Made by a program: the position numbers and the translations under genes. 64,000 nucleotides of DNA from Entophlyctis helioformis (lineage: Eukaryota > Chytridiomycota > Chytridiomycetes > Chytridiales > Chytriomycetaceae), in contig JAHLKH010000054.1 in NCBI GenBank assembly GCA_025526915.1, positions 84,099 to 148,098 on the forward strand. Reading direction: 5' to 3'. Of the stretch, positions 24,260 through 36,199 are shown piece by piece. The notes under the pieces were generated by a model. It was given only the letters and a program-made list of their open reading frames with translations. It was not told where the DNA came from and did no database searches. Position 1 is the first letter of the stretch. Each line of letters opens with the position of its first letter.

Positions 24260-25271
24260 ATGCTGCTCTACAAGGACATTATTTCTGGTGCGTTGCAGTC
24301 GTTGTGGTTGTCGTTGTGGTTGCCAGTGTGGTTGCAGTCGTTGTAGTCGTTGTGGTTGTGGTTGTGCCGACGCCCATGTCTGGCCGTGGCGGTCGTGGCC
24401 GCCTGCTGAGCGGGCAGACGCCGACGAGAGCGGCCGTCTGTCTTTCTCTTTGCCTCTCGCTGCCTCTCGCTCACCGTCTCACACTCGCCGTCTCACACTT
24501 GCTGTCTCACACCACCACCGCTGCTTCTGCGTCTGTGCTTCTGTGCGTCCATGCGTCCGTCTGTGCGTCCGTCCATGCGCCAGGCGACGAGATGGTCTCG
24601 GATGCCTTCCAGATCAACGAGGTCGACGACATCATCTTCGAGGTGGACTGCAAGGTGCGTCTGTCTGTGTCTGGCTGTCTGCGTCTGCCTGTGTCTGCCT
24701 GTTGGTCTGCCTGTCTCTGCCTGCGTCCATGTTGCCCCCGTTGTGTGCCCGTGCGCCATTGTCTGTCTGTTCAGCCCATCTCACGCCTCCGCCCTGCCCT
24801 GCCCTGCACAATGCTGCCCTGTGCTCTGTTTGAAACACGGCCTGCCTGCCGCTCGCCCCACAGATGATCGTTGTCAAGGAGGGCGAGGTCGACATTGGCG
24901 CCAACGCCTCTGCTGAGGAGCCCGCCGAGGAGGAGCTCGAGGACGGCGCCAAGACCGTCAACAACCTCGTCCACTCGATGCGTCTCCAGTCCACGTCGTT
25001 TGACAAGAAGTCGTACATGTCCTACATCAAGGGCTACATGAAGGCCGTCAAGGCCCACCTCGCCGCCACCAACCCCGACCGCGTCCCCATCTTCGAGGAG
25101 AAGGCCAAGGCTATGGTTGTCAAGATCCTCGGCAACATCAACGACTACGAGTTCTACGTCGGCGAGTCCATGAACCCCGACGGCACCATTGCCCTCCTTA
25201 ACTACCGCGAGGACGGCATCACGCCCTTCTTCACCTTCTTCAAGGACGGCCTCATTGTCGAGAAGATCTAA
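24260..25271 (+). CDS. Translationally controlled tumor protein homologue (TCTP)
   Basis: Three exons, join(24260..24287, 24584..24654, 24864..25271), 168 aa, the standard TCTP length. It starts MLLYKDIISGDEMVSDAF and carries the TCTP core: an acidic loop, then FDKKSYMSYIKGYMKAVKAH, and a YEFYVGESMNPDG block before the GITPFFTFFKDGL end. TCTP (Tma19 in yeast) is an abundant cytosolic and ribosome-associated protein involved in growth and stress. Codon use in exon 3 is strongly C-ending, as expected for a highly expressed gene. The intron-rich 5' end has two long introns of ~300 and ~210 bases filled with CTGTCTG-type repeats. Confidence 0.95.
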
Positions 25272-25412
25272 ACGGGCTTGCTTCGTTGCAGATCACATCT
25301 CCGTCGCCACCTCCCCATTTATCACATCGGCTCGGATGGGGCACACGCCGTCATTCTGTCATTAAAAATGTCACTCGCATTGGAGCATCGCTTGACCTGC
25401 AGACACGCCGTG

Positions 25413-28286
25413 TCATGCTTCCTGCACCGTGTCCACGCCAAGGTCGTCCATCCGCTTCCGAAGCACCAGCGTCAGAAACGTCACCAGATGCTGCATCACG
25501 CGCATGTACGCGATCGTGTCGCTGGACGTGTACAGGTTGGGTGCGAATGCGGTCGCTGTTCCGTCCAGCATGTCAGTCATGGCATGGCATGGCATGCAGC
25601 CCATCAACAGCCACCATCAGCCAGACTCACCAACACTGCGGATGCCCATTTGGTTGACAGGCGAGTGCTTGACCACCAGCGCCATCAGATCCAGCGTCCA
25701 CAGCATCAGATCCCATTTGGCGTTGGTCTTGCCCTGCGACACGCCCTCAAACGCCGCCTGCAGCACGGCCCACGCGTCTGCCATGACTTGATCATCGCCG
25801 CCGCTGCTCGTGTTGCCTGACTTCCCCACACCGCCACTGCTCCCACCACCACCACCGTTGCCAGTCGCACGACTGCCAATCGACACCAGCTCGTCGGCCG
25901 GCAGCCCTGCACACAGACACGCGCTACGCAGCTGCAGCTTGATGCACGTCGAGATGGCGTGCACGTCATTGCACTCCCATGTCTCGCCGCTGCCGAGCCT
26001 TGCCTGCAGCGTCTGCACGTCCCATGGCGCTCCCTTTTCCCTGAATATCCCCACCGCATCCAGGCCCTGCTTGGCCACCAGCAGTCGGTGCAGCTGGGCA
26101 ATCTGCGCTGGCACGCTGTGTCATGACCGCGTCAGTGCGTGTGTGTGCATGAGTGTGCATGAGTGTGCATTGGCATTTGCAAACAGAGGAAAGGCGCAAA
26201 GAGAGGATATGCTCGCACGTACTTGTGGAAAACACCTGCAAAGAACGCGTCCGTCGTTGTGGCGTACGGGTCCCAACACCGTCTGTCACACTGCAGCCGG
26301 CTGTCTGTGGCAGACTCGGTGTTGACAACGAGAAACTGGCGGTAGCCGCCGCGCACTTCGATCATGATGATGATGCGCACTACGCCGATGGTCTTGTACT
26401 GCAGCGTGAACTTGAACGGATGGACGTTGGTGGTGTTGGTGGGTGAGGTAGAGGAGGTTGAGGTGGTGGCGGTGGGCTTGCGCAGACGTCCTGATGACGG
26501 TGCTGACACGGTCAGCTTGTAGCGGCTGTCGAGTGGCGGCAGGTAGCATGTGAACCGCGCACTGGGTTTCGCCGACCGCGACGACAACGAGATATGCACC
26601 GTCTCGGTGAGGATCGTTTCTGTCGTGATGCTCTGCCCGCCAAACGTGAGCGTGTACTTGTCAATCTGCGCCACGTCATGTTAGCTCACACACACGGTAC
26701 ATACGACACAGATACAGATGACGAGAGAAAAGGCGGCGGGCAGACGTACATGGCAGTCGAGGAGACCGTCGCTGTCGGCCAGCGATCGCGAGGACTGCTG
26801 GAACTGCACGAGCGCTTCCGGTGTCAGGGACAGCAGGTACCCGAACAGCGTCACCATCTCCCGCCCGGACAACGGCACCGAACTCGGCCGGCGCAGCAGC
26901 TCGGCGCAGTCAAACTCGTCGCGTGGCGATGATGCCAGGTAGTTGTAGTGCTGCGCATCGCGAGGAAGAGTCGGCGGTCAGATTGAGCAAGTGCCAGGAG
27001 GGATGGGATGCTGCTTACCTTGGCTGGCCGCGTGTCGACTGGCGATTGCGTTGGCGTGGTGCTGCACGACGCAGCGTCTGGTGTGCATGGACGACATGGC
27101 ATCGCATCGCATCGCATAGGTGAGCGGCGCATAGCCATCGGGACTGAGTGGAGCCACGTACCATTGAACAAGGACTGATCGTCTGCTTCGCCATTCAGGC
27201 TTGTCAAGCTTCGCGATCCGAACCCCGGTACTGTCACTGGCACCGGCACCGACACTTGAACTGCGCCTGGCTTGACCGCGGTGTTCGTGTTCGCGTTGGT
27301 GTTCGTGGTGGTGGTGGTTGCACTGTCGCTGTCCTTGAACCGGATGGCAGGCGTCGTCTTTGCGCGCTCGAGCGATCTGGTGCTCTTGCCAGGACTTGTC
27401 CGTGGCGGCGATGCAGACACGGGCTGGGCACTGCCGCCCAGTGGCTGCGGATAGATGGACAGCTGCCGCATGTGCATCACGTTGCTTGGCAGCAGCATGT
27501 TGTACTGCGAGCTCTCTGAGCTTGCCGATCGCGATGCACCGGCTGACGATGGCGCCACGGCTGGTGTTGCCAGACTGGTCGTGCTGGTGCTGGTGCTAAT
27601 GGATGGGTTGCGTGCCGACTGCAGGACGGACGATGGCGTCACGGTGGACGCTGTGGATGCCATGGTCACGGCGCTGTACGACGCTGTGTGCATGGCATAG
27701 TTGGATGCCTGCAGCGGCGCGAGAGACGACGACAGCGATGGCTGTTGGTGCTGGTGTTGTGACGATGCCGACGCCGACGTCGATGCTGGCGTCGACAAGG
27801 ACGATGCGGCTGCTTGTGGCGTCTGCACAAGTGCCGACGACGCTGACGAAAAGGAGCTGTCGCGCACAAACGAGCGGCGCGGATTGCCAGTTCCGGTCAG
27901 CGTGCTGCGGCGTCTGCGCAGGCTGCTCTTGGGTCCAATGGCGGGCGGTGCGCTGCTCTCTGAGCCACCACCAGCACCAGCAGCACCACTCGCTGGCGGC
28001 AGCCCGCGTGCCAGTGCCGCCACGCCGCCGGTGATGGAGCCTGCGCTCAGATGGGTGCTGGCCTCTGCCGGCATGCTCATGGCGTGCGGCACGGTCGTGG
28101 GCGGCAGCGGAAAGGACGCCAGGATGGACGACATGTCGGACAGCACCGCCGAGCCCAGCATGGGCGACCGAGGCGGCGCTGGTGCCGCTGCGGCTGCGAC
28201 TGCGGCTGCGACTGCGGCTGCGACTGCTGTTGGGCAGCAGGCGCAGAGGCGTTGGTGGCGGCCGGCACGAGCAGGAACGAGGCCAT
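25413..28286 (-). CDS. RhoGAP-domain protein with Ser-rich N-terminus
   Basis: Six exons, complement(25413..25555, 25631..26115, 26223..26665, 26750..26950, 27019..27077, 27162..28161), 776 aa from MLGSAVLSDM. About 360 N-terminal residues are Ser/Thr-rich and disordered. Residues ~425-560 look like a beta-sandwich (DCHIDKYTLTFGG to HPFKFTLQYKTIG). The C-terminus is a RhoGAP domain: VPAQIAQLHRLL, Arg finger in GIFREKG, and NQMGIRSVATAFAPNLY matching the conserved N..xVFxPNL block. RhoGAPs switch off Rho/Rac/Cdc42 GTPases. A beta-sandwich before RhoGAP recalls the ASH-RhoGAP pair of OCRL, but no phosphatase is present; that link is inference. A more natural start, MASFLLVPAATN at 28286, is one base out of frame near 28195. 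Confidence 0.8.
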
Positions 28287-28304
28287 GTGCGAGTGTGTGT
28301 GTGT

Positions 28305-28344
<40 letters not shown>

Positions 28345-29023
28345 TGTGCGACCAGAGGATGCCGTCCCGAGCAAGTGTTGGGCAAAGCGCCCGCCTGGCT
28401 GCCCCGCCTGGCTGCACCGCCAGCCTGCCTGCCCGCCTTGCTTGCTGCCTGCCGGCCTGCGCTGGCGACCAACTCCGCCCCGCGCGTCGCAACTCCGCCG
28501 CCACGTTTGGATCTCGACGGGCATTTGACCGACTGGCTGCTGCGTCTGCATCTTGCCGGCTGCAGCGAGCAATGCCGTCATCGCACACGCCGCGCGTTGG
28601 CCTCCATGGCCCCCCGTGTGGCCCCCCCGTGGCCCGCGCAGCCGGCAATGTGCGCCACGCGCCACCCCCGCACGCGCGCCACTCGGTTTCAAATGGCGCA
28701 CGCTGGTGGTGGTGCCGCCATGACGACTTGTTCGGCTTGTTCGGCTTGCCCGCACGGCCCTCAACTGCGGGCAGCCAACGGCACACACTCGCACACACTC
28801 GCACACACTCGCACACACTCGTACACGCCTGCCCTCGGATATCCCCGCTCTTACAGCCGCTCTTACAGCCAGGCACCTAGACGCCACGCAAGCAAGCAAG
28901 CCAATAACCCAATAGGCCAACCAGCCAACCAGCCAATAAGCCACGCCAGCCAAGCACCTCGCTCTGCGTCCATCCCCTCAGCGACCGCCCGATCATTTCA
29001 TCGCTTGCCCGCCCGTTCGCAAC
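28287..29023. other. Intergenic region with two microsatellites
   Basis: No gene seen. It holds a (GT)n run at 28295-28342 interrupted by GA, a CCTGCCTG-rich stretch, and five CACACTCG-type units at 28787-28832. It separates the RhoGAP and LEA-2-like genes, which are divergent, so it carries both promoters. Confidence 0.6.
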
Positions 29024-30393
29024 ATGTCCGGACAGCCGCCCTACGGCGGCCAGCAGTACGCCAGCCAGCCGTTCTACCCGCAGCAACGCCAGCCGATGCA
29101 GCCGATGCAGCAGCAGTACAACCCCAACTACCAGCAGCAGTACTACGCATCGCCGCCGTCTGGCCAGCTGCCCATGTCCATGCCCATGGCCCAAACGCGC
29201 TCGCCACCGCAGGCGACCAGCCGCCCAATGCAGCACATGCATGCCGGCCCAAGCAGCGGCTACCGCAACCAACAGCAATGGCCACAGCAGCAGCAGCAGT
29301 CTCGACACCGCCCGCCCCCGTCGCCCATCGACTCGCTGGCCGACACCTCCAACATCCACTTCTCAGACTTCCCGGCCGGCGTGCGTCCTGCCCGCATCGG
29401 CGCACTGCCGTCGCAGGTGGCACCTTCCACCATGGACAGAAAGTATGGCAACGCCGCGACGGCCCGCCTCTCGCCCGACGATTTGCTGGCCGACGACGAC
29501 GACGACAAGCCGTCGCGCTTCATCTTTGGATGCGTGCCTCGGAACCCGCTCGCCCGTGCCGGATGCTTCGTCGCGATCCTCATCGTCCTTGTCATTGCTG
29601 GCTTCCTTGTCTTCCTCTTCATCCCAAGGTACATTTCTCCTTTGATTCTTGCCATTATCGTCATCACCACCACCATCACCACAACCACCATCATCGCTGA
29701 CCATCAACTACAATGCATCATGCGTTTTGCAGACCGCCTACTGTTCAAGTCACGAACATCTCGCCATCGCGCGGCGCATCCTCGTTCCAGCTCAACACCC
29801 CCACTGGCGGCGACATCAACACCGTCGCAGTCATGGCCGACCTCAATATCCTGCTGCGTGTCACCAACCCCGGCCGCATCTCCATCAAGATTGACGAGCT
29901 CAACATCAAGGCGTTCCTCGTGCCCAACATGGCGTCCATCCGCGAAGTGGGCTCCGTGGCGAGCTTCCTCGGCCTCGGCAACCGCGCTGCCCCTGACTTT
30001 CCTGCCACTGTCGCACCGCGGCTAATGGGCACGGGCACCAAGACCGCCATCACGCTGCCGGCCGGCAAGGCCACCAACGTCACGATCCCGTTCAAGCTGG
30101 TGTTCTCGCCCGACAAGTCCACCGGCGTCCTGGCCGACCCCGTCTTTGCCGAGCTGCTCCAGGGCTGCGGCATCACGACAGCCAAGCGCACCATGCGCGT
30201 GCGCTACGACGCCACGGCCGTCATTGGCCTCCTCAAAACGGTCGGCTACGTGCCCATGATCTCGGAAGAGAACCTGCAGATTGCGTGTCCGTTTGACGAC
30301 GCCACCCTCAACTCGGTCTTCAAGTCCATCGGCTCGTCGCTCGGTGGCCAGTGGGGCAATAATCCTGCCAGTGCTCCGTCTGATGGCGCGTGA
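29024..30393 (+). CDS. LEA-2/NDR1-like single-pass membrane protein
   Basis: Two exons, join(29024..29628, 29733..30393), 421 aa. Residues 1-100 are rich in Gln, Tyr and Pro (MSGQPPYGGQQYASQPFYPQ). A membrane helix (about 178-200, GCFVAILIVLVIAGFLVFLF) is followed by an ordered domain: VTNISPSRGASSFQL, VMADLNILLRVTNPGRISIK, and a NVTIPFKLVFSP strand, the pattern of the LEA-2 beta-sandwich found in NDR1/HIN1-like and fungal vacuolar or cell-surface proteins. The N-terminus is probably cytosolic and the LEA-2 domain outside or luminal. No direct function is known; a membrane or lipid-related role is inference. Confidence 0.75.
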
Positions 30394-30734
30394 TTGGTTT
30401 CCGCTCTTTGTTTGTAAATACATGTAGTTGTACGTACATGTAGTGGCTGGTGTTTGGCGGGACCAGGGATAACAGACTGCCAGGGCATGGCATGCCATAA
30501 TGAGCATGATCTGACAGAAGCAAAACAGAAGCGGCCAAAAGCGAAGGCGAATGTCGGGACAGGGGAGTTGAATCAGATGGTTGATAACCCTGTCTCTTCG
30601 GCCATCACGTGGATGATGGCTGTGGCAAGGATCGCGTTTCCTGTCGCGTTTGCAGCTTGCCGCACATAGACGATCACACAGGCAGCCAAGCCTCTCAAGT
30701 ATGGACATCAGAGATAAAACACAAGCCAACCCGT
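30394..30734. other. Intergenic; 3' flank of duplicated ankyrin gene
   Basis: No gene. From about 30485 on, the sequence is nearly identical to 37605-37860, so it is part of the segmental duplication that includes the ankyrin genes. Confidence 0.7.
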
Positions 30735-31986
30735 TCATTCAGCAGACTCGCCAAGCAGATCAGCGAGACGACGACCATAGTCTGGCTCATCATCGTCTTC
30801 AGCATCGCGAACCATGGCAGTGCGCTGCTGGACTGTCAGCGATCGCGCGAGAAGCCGCGCAATGTCGTCATTCTTGGCATTTGTAATGGCCTTGTACGTG
30901 AAACCCTCGGTGCGGTTGACGAGCAGCCACTGCACCACCTCCAAATGTCCATTCTTAGCAGCTCTGTCTATTGCCCAAGTGCTGCATCCCTCTGTTCGAT
31001 GCTCGTGCAGCCATTGCACGACATGCAGTTGTCCACTCAAAGCAGCTGCATCCATCGCCCACTCTGTGCATCCTTCCGTCCGGTGCTCATGCAGCCACTT
31101 GACCGTGTCCAAATGGCCGTTCGCTGCCGCATTGTCCATGGCATTTGGTTTCGTCCTCGCGCCTCTGGCCGACAGCATCTTGATGACGTCAAGCGATCCA
31201 TAACACGCAGCATGCTCAATTCGGCCTGTTGAATCAGCGGGATCGAGATTCTTGGTCGACTCCAGTGGGACGAGCTTCTTGTCCAGCATGTACTCGAGGA
31301 ACGCAGCATGATCGTCTCTGACAGCAACCATAGCGAGATCTTCGTGCGACATGAGCGGAAGGCATTCAAGCCACATGTGCCGCATTGAGATCCCGCACAT
31401 CCCATTGCGTATGTCGCTGTATCGGTCGCCATTTCCGTCGTTACGAATGTCGTAAAATGGGAAGCGTGCCCACAGCCGGTGGTACATGCTGCGGCTGCTG
31501 ACGTGCAAAAAGTCCTCGGGGAGCAGAGCGGCGTCAGGCAGCAGCGCCAGATCGCCCTGCCAGTCCATCTTGAACGCATCGATCCATAGCTCCAGCTTGA
31601 TTACTTCGTCGAGTGTGGCCGTGTCGTCGAGCAGACGGTTGAGGAAGAGGGTGAGCGGGCCGGCGTGCTTGAGGATCATGGCTTGCAGCTCGTGTGGATA
31701 CAGCGTCCCAGTGGCTGCTGCCGAACGCAAGGTCGCCGGTGGCTGGCGGCACCACATAGCGAGGCATACTGGGCTGTGCAGTCGTTGCTGCTGGCTGTCC
31801 TGGCTCGACGGCTTGGCTGCCACTTGCTCCAACAACCTGCTCGACCACAGCCAGCACAATGTCGGTGCGGCCAAGGGCAGCCAGCTGCTCGGCTGTGCTC
31901 TGCAGCTGGCTCTGCAGACGGCGCACATGCTCGTCGCTGGCTGCTGCGTTGTCTGCCGTCTGCGTCGTCTGTCGCTCTGCCTGCAT
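30485..31986. repeat. Segmental duplication, copy A
   Basis: Copy B is at about 37605-39155 in the same orientation. The ~190 bases of 3' flank (for example 30553-30605, around GGGACAGGGGAGTTGAATC) are close to identical between copies, while coding parts differ more, mostly at synonymous and repeat positions. Copy starts are 7.1 kb apart. Confidence 0.8.
30735..31986 (-). CDS. Ankyrin-repeat protein, family copy A
   Basis: A single long frame from 31928 to the stop at 30735 encodes a head domain (TLYPHELQAMILKHAGPLTL, WQGDLALLPDA, SSRSMYHRLWARFPF) followed by ankyrin-type repeats of ~33 residues carrying WLHEHRTEGC and GHLEVVQWLLVNRTEGF, ending DLLGESAE. The head resembles an F-box-like helix pair, which would make it a substrate adaptor; this is inference. 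The N-terminal part (ATG at 31986) is in another frame and must join near 31715; compared with copy B, copy A lacks two bases there, so this copy may be disabled or misassembled. The family has at least three members in this window (also 37856 and 49744). Confidence 0.7.
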
Positions 31987-32576
31987 CGTCACAGCCGCTT
32001 GCTCGCTTTGTGGTTGTGAGGGCAAGACCCGCTAGACGCGACCGAGTCCAACAAGTGCCATTGAAACACATGAGAATGTGGGACATGCACCGACATGACA
32101 TGCCATGCCATGGTGCACAGCGATTCTGAAGTGCAGATCGGTCCTTGGTGGGACATGGGGCAAAGTACACAATGCGGAGCAGATGCAGAGACTCGAGGCT
32201 GATGGGCTGGCAGCGGAGGGCTGAGCGGACTTGCAACAAGCGTCGCTTGTGGTGCACCAGATCTGAGGTCTGGGAACACAAGCAGAGCATTATTGCAGCA
32301 TGCAGCACAGCTCTCGCACACGCAGACCGTCAGGGCTTTGTATGCATGGTGCTTCTAAGGACGAGCAGACACGCGGCTGCTTCAAGAACTATCGCACAGT
32401 TCAGTCGTTGTTCACCCCGAGCCGAGCCTCGCTTGTGGCTGTTTGTGCTGGCGATATGGTCTCGTGTAAGAATGCCTGTTGCGCCATACACTGACAACAG
32501 TGGACACGACGCCCACCGCCAGGACGATGTGTTTCATTCGCACGCAGATGCCAGACAGGCAGCATGACGAATGAGA
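31987..32576. other. Intergenic region
   Basis: No gene, repeat or RNA recognised. It lies between the ankyrin gene copy A start and the reductase stop. Confidence 0.5.
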
Positions 32577-33656
32577 TCAGAGAGCAGGGGTCGGAGTATA
32601 GTCGTTGACCTTGATGATCACTTTGCCCGTGTTCTCGCCCTTGAACAGCCCGACAAACGCGTCAGGCGTGTTCTCGATGCCCTCGACAACATGCTCGCGG
32701 TACGACAGCTTGCCTTCGGCAATCCAAGTGCCGACTGCCTTTGTAAACTCCCGCATCCACTCGCGGTTCGCGAGCCACTCGCTGATGAGGAATCCCTGGA
32801 TGCTGATCTGGCGAGCAAAGATGCGGCCGAGGCTGTTGTACGTGTATGCGGTCTCGCCGTTGTACGACGAGATCATGCCGCAGGCCGCGACACGGCCCTT
32901 GATGTTCATGAGCGAGAGGGCCGCATCAAGGTGCTCGCCGCCGACGTTGTCAAAGTAGCAGTCGATGCCATTGGGAGCAGCGGCAGCCAGCGCTTCCGCG
33001 ACCGACGGCACGGTCTTGTAGTTGAACGCGGCGTCAAAGCCAAACTCGGGCGACTTGAGCAGCGACACCTTGTCGTCGGAGCCGGCCGACCCAATCACGC
33101 GGCAGCCGAGGAGCTTGGCGATCTGGCCAACGACGAGCCCGACGGCACCCGCTGCTCCCGACACAAACACCGTCTCGCCTGCCTTGGGCTTGCAGATGTC
33201 CACGAGGCCGTGGTACGCCGTCGCGCCGGGCATGCCGGCGATACCCAGATAGTACGACAGCGGCACGGCGCTCGAGGCGGCATCGTCAATCTTTTGGGCA
33301 TGCGTCCTCGCACCAATCACCATCATCGACTCGAAGCCGGCCACAACCGAGACGACGTCGCCCGGGCCGATATCGCCGCGGGTGCCGGCCACGACCTGCG
33401 CAATGATGCCGCCGCTCATGGGCTGGCCCAGCACAAACGGCGGCAGGTACGACTCGACGGTGACGTTCATGCGGGCACGCATGTAGGGGTCCACGGACAG
33501 AAACAGCGTGCGCAGGGCCAGGCTGCCCGGCGGGAGCGGGTCGGGGATGGCAAACGGCACCTGCACGACGGCCATGTGGCTCGCCGACACAAAGTCGGAG
33601 CCGGGGTCCTGCTTCAGCAGCACCTGCGTACTGGTAAGGTTGGGCAGCAGAAGCAT
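32577..33656 (-). CDS. MDR-family NADPH-dependent reductase (PTGR/quinone oxidoreductase-like)
   Basis: Single exon, 359 aa, ATG at 33656. It has SVDPYMRARM near residue 50, GQPMSGGIIAQVV, the coenzyme-binding FVSGAAGAVGLVVGQIAKLLG, and DCYFDNVGGEHLDAAL with VAACGMISSYN, all typical of zinc-independent medium-chain reductases of the prostaglandin/leukotriene/alkenal reductase group. Such enzymes reduce alpha,beta-unsaturated carbonyls with NADPH in the cytosol, protecting against lipid-derived aldehydes. The frame runs open upstream into the last intron of the cyclase gene, but the start here is well placed. It lies 304 bases behind the cyclase stop on the same strand; there is no sign of a shared transcript. 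Confidence 0.9.
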   Translation of the reverse strand: MLLLPNLTSTQVLLKQDPGSDFVSASHMAVVQVPFAIPDPLPPGSLALRTLFLSVDPYMRARMNVTVESYLPPFVLGQPMSGGIIAQVVAGTRGDIGPGDVVSVVAGFESMMVIGARTHAQKIDDAASSAVPLSYYLGIAGMPGATAYHGLVDICKPKAGETVFVSGAAGAVGLVVGQIAKLLGCRVIGSAGSDDKVSLLKSPEFGFDAAFNYKTVPSVAEALAAAAPNGIDCYFDNVGGEHLDAALSLMNIKGRVAACGMISSYNGETAYTYNSLGRIFARQISIQGFLISEWLANREWMREFTKAVGTWIAEGKLSYREHVVEGIENTPDAFVGLFKGENTGKVIIKVNDYTPTPAL

Positions 33657-33960
33657 GGTCGGCAGCGTTGGCTTGTGGGCTTGTGTCTGTTTGGGGGAAA
33701 GGCTGCTTGCGTTGGCTGAGATTGGAGGAGCGACGTGACGCGTGGCGTGGTGCGGTGGCTCAGCAAAGGATTCATTCATGTGAGCACAGGAAGAACAAGT
33801 CGCACAGGCGAGCAGCCCGCCAGGCGAGGCACAAGGACAGAGAACCACAAAGAAAACAAGCAAGCAGGCACGAAAAGAAGAGAAAGATTGAGGGACGGGG
33901 AGGCCAGGAGTGCGTGTCGGCGTGAGAGAGCAGCGACCATCAAGACACTGCGCAAACGGT

Positions 33961-36199
33961 TTACTTGCGGCCGTGCACCCAGTAGGTGACCATGGATCCC
34001 TTGCCCTGCGCACACAGCATGCCGAGTCAGTAACAGCATTTGAATGCGCAGCGCACCACCAGCACACTGCTGAACCCACCTTGACCTGCATGACGTCCGG
34101 GTCAGAGACATCAAACACGCCAGGCGAATACTTCTTGCCGGCCTCGTACGTGCTCTCGCTGATGTGGATCATCATCGCCTTGGACGTGCTCTCCATGCGG
34201 CTGGCCGTGTTGACGGTATCGCCGACAATGCACCAGTGCGGGTTGAGCTCGCCGAGCACGCCTGCCGTGATCGGGCCGGTGTTGAGACCAATGCGGATCT
34301 GGATCGGGGAGCCCATGGCGGTGCGGAAGTTGCGGATCATGGCCATGATGTCAATGGCGAAATTGATGGCGCGCGAAGCGTGGTCGGGCACACGTTCGGG
34401 GCAGCCGACAACACCGAGGTACGCGTCGCCGATGGTTTCCACCTTGTAGACGCCCCAGCGCTTGGCGATGGCGTCGTACTCGATCCAGAGCGCATTGAGG
34501 GTCGCGAGCATGTCCTTGGTCTGTGGGGTTGGTGTGTCCGTTGGATGAGCGTGTGGTTGGTAGTGCAGTCGTCATATCGCCTGTGGGTTAGTGAACAGCA
34601 CCCCAACCAACCAAGCAGCCGTGCATCAGAGACATACCGAAGTCTGGCTGGAGAGCACAGTAAAGTTGGTGATATCACTAAAGAACACCGTGACGCTCTC
34701 GTACTCTTGTGCCTCGGTCGCGCGACCGCTCTTGATCTGGTCAATGACCCTGCAGAATGTTGTCAGCCAACCGACGATGATCACAAACCGTGCGCGCGAT
34801 GAAGCGGGAGTGTACTTACTCGGCGGGCATCATGCGCTGCAGAAGCTTGTCCGTGCTGCTGAGCTCCTGCTCAAGGGCGTTGGCGATATCCGACAGCGCA
34901 TCCACGCGCTCGTTCTGCACCTGCTCGACCGTCGAGTTGACGAGCACGAGCGTGAGGAACACCTTGGCCACAATGTCCGCCAGACAGTATCCAATCTCGC
35001 CCGTTCCGAAGGACACCAACTTGTACTTGACCGAGTACCAGACAATCGGGACTGTGTGGCCGAGGGATCGCACGCAGTCAGTGCGCGTGGTCGTGTATCC
35101 AGCAGGAAGGGGGATCAGTTGGGTGCACACGCATCACACGTGACCATGAACCCAGGCAGTCCATGCCGGCCAAGACAAACACGTACAGAAGCTCCACGCG
35201 TAGATACTGGCCGTGCGCGCAGCCTGAAGGGTGATCTTGTCCAGCTTGCTCGCAGTCAGACCCTCGATAGCGCCGGTGAACATCTCCCACAGTCCCGAAA
35301 TGACGGTAAAGAAGCACGCACACGACACGGTGCCAAAGAGCGACGAGAACGGCTCGCGCGTGACTGACGCAAGGAAACCAGTGACGAGCATGATGTAGTC
35401 GGCCAACACGGTGCGGCGACAAACGGTGGGGCTCTTTGTGACCTCGCCAATCAGCAGGATAAGCACGGGGCACGTGGAGATCCACTCGAGGTACCGCGCG
35501 GTATCGACTGGGTAGCCGTTGCTGTCACGCAGTGCTGGGGTCAGGCGGAAGGCTTGCATGAGGTAGGTCGCGATGGGCACCATGTCGACGAGGAGGAGCG
35601 CGGACGTGATGGACTTTTTCTCGTTTGACCGCGCGGTGAGGCGAGCGAGCCAGGCAAAGGCGGCGCCGAGGAAAAACGCAGAGGCGGCGTACAGGTACCA
35701 GGTGTCGGCCGAGCCGCGGTCAAACTTCTTGAGCCGGGTTTGGATCGTGAGCGAGTAGGCGACCAGCGGCAGCGTGATGGCCGTCCTGTCATGCCGTTGA
35801 CCGTGTGCATGTGGTGTGTATGGTCAGTGTTTGGTCGACACACGCTCAGAGCGCTTCTTGGCCACAAGGCTGTTTGTTTATGCGGCCGGATCGTGGATGC
35901 ACTGGCCCTTATCGCCATCTGCACCCACCACCGCCACCGCGGGATGCCTCCACGCAACGAGTGTGTGCAGGCGCACGTGCCCAGAATGGACTCCCTGGCA
36001 GGCCGGCGGGCAGGACCAAACACCTCCATCGAGGGATACAAGTGATCACGGACGAGAACAGGGATGGAGGGCACAGGATGGGCTAAAGGCAATGGCGGGG
36101 GGAGAGGAGCGAGTGGACCTACCAGCCGATAAAGTTGCGCTTCATGCTCTCGAGCGCCTGGCTCTTTTCAAACTTGTTGCCGCCCGTGGCCTGGGCCAT
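33961..36199 (-). CDS. Rhodopsin-guanylyl cyclase fusion (light-activated cGMP synthase)
   Basis: Exons, complement(33961..34005, 34080..34520, 34638..34749, 34820..35051, 35187..35785, 36123..36199), in frame, at least 501 aa. A microbial rhodopsin comes first: helix C has ARYLEWISTCP (Glu at the usual counterion position), helix F WSFFPIVWY, and helix G DIVAK with the retinal Lys and an Asp four before it. A coiled-coil linker (QVQNERVDALSDIANALEQE) leads to a class III cyclase: metal Asps in FFSDITNF and IGDAYLG, with Glu (KVETIGD) and Cys (HWCIVGDTVN) that select GTP over ATP. Light would raise cGMP, as in zoospore phototaxis of Blastocladiella. The N-terminus is incomplete: the 36123 exon stays open to about 36330, no clear acceptor is seen, and ATGACCACCAAAG at 36759 followed by GTACGT may be the true first exon. 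Confidence 0.92.

Noticed and set aside
26851..28953. A single 700-aa minus ORF at 26851-28953
   Set aside because: Only 27162-28161 of it is a plausible exon; the rest crosses introns and the GT microsatellite.
32577..34511. Cyclase-reductase fusion (one continuous minus frame)
   Set aside because: The frame is open through the last cyclase intron and the spacer, but a good splice at 34079/34005 ends the cyclase with its own stop at 33961, and the reductase has its own ATG at 33656.
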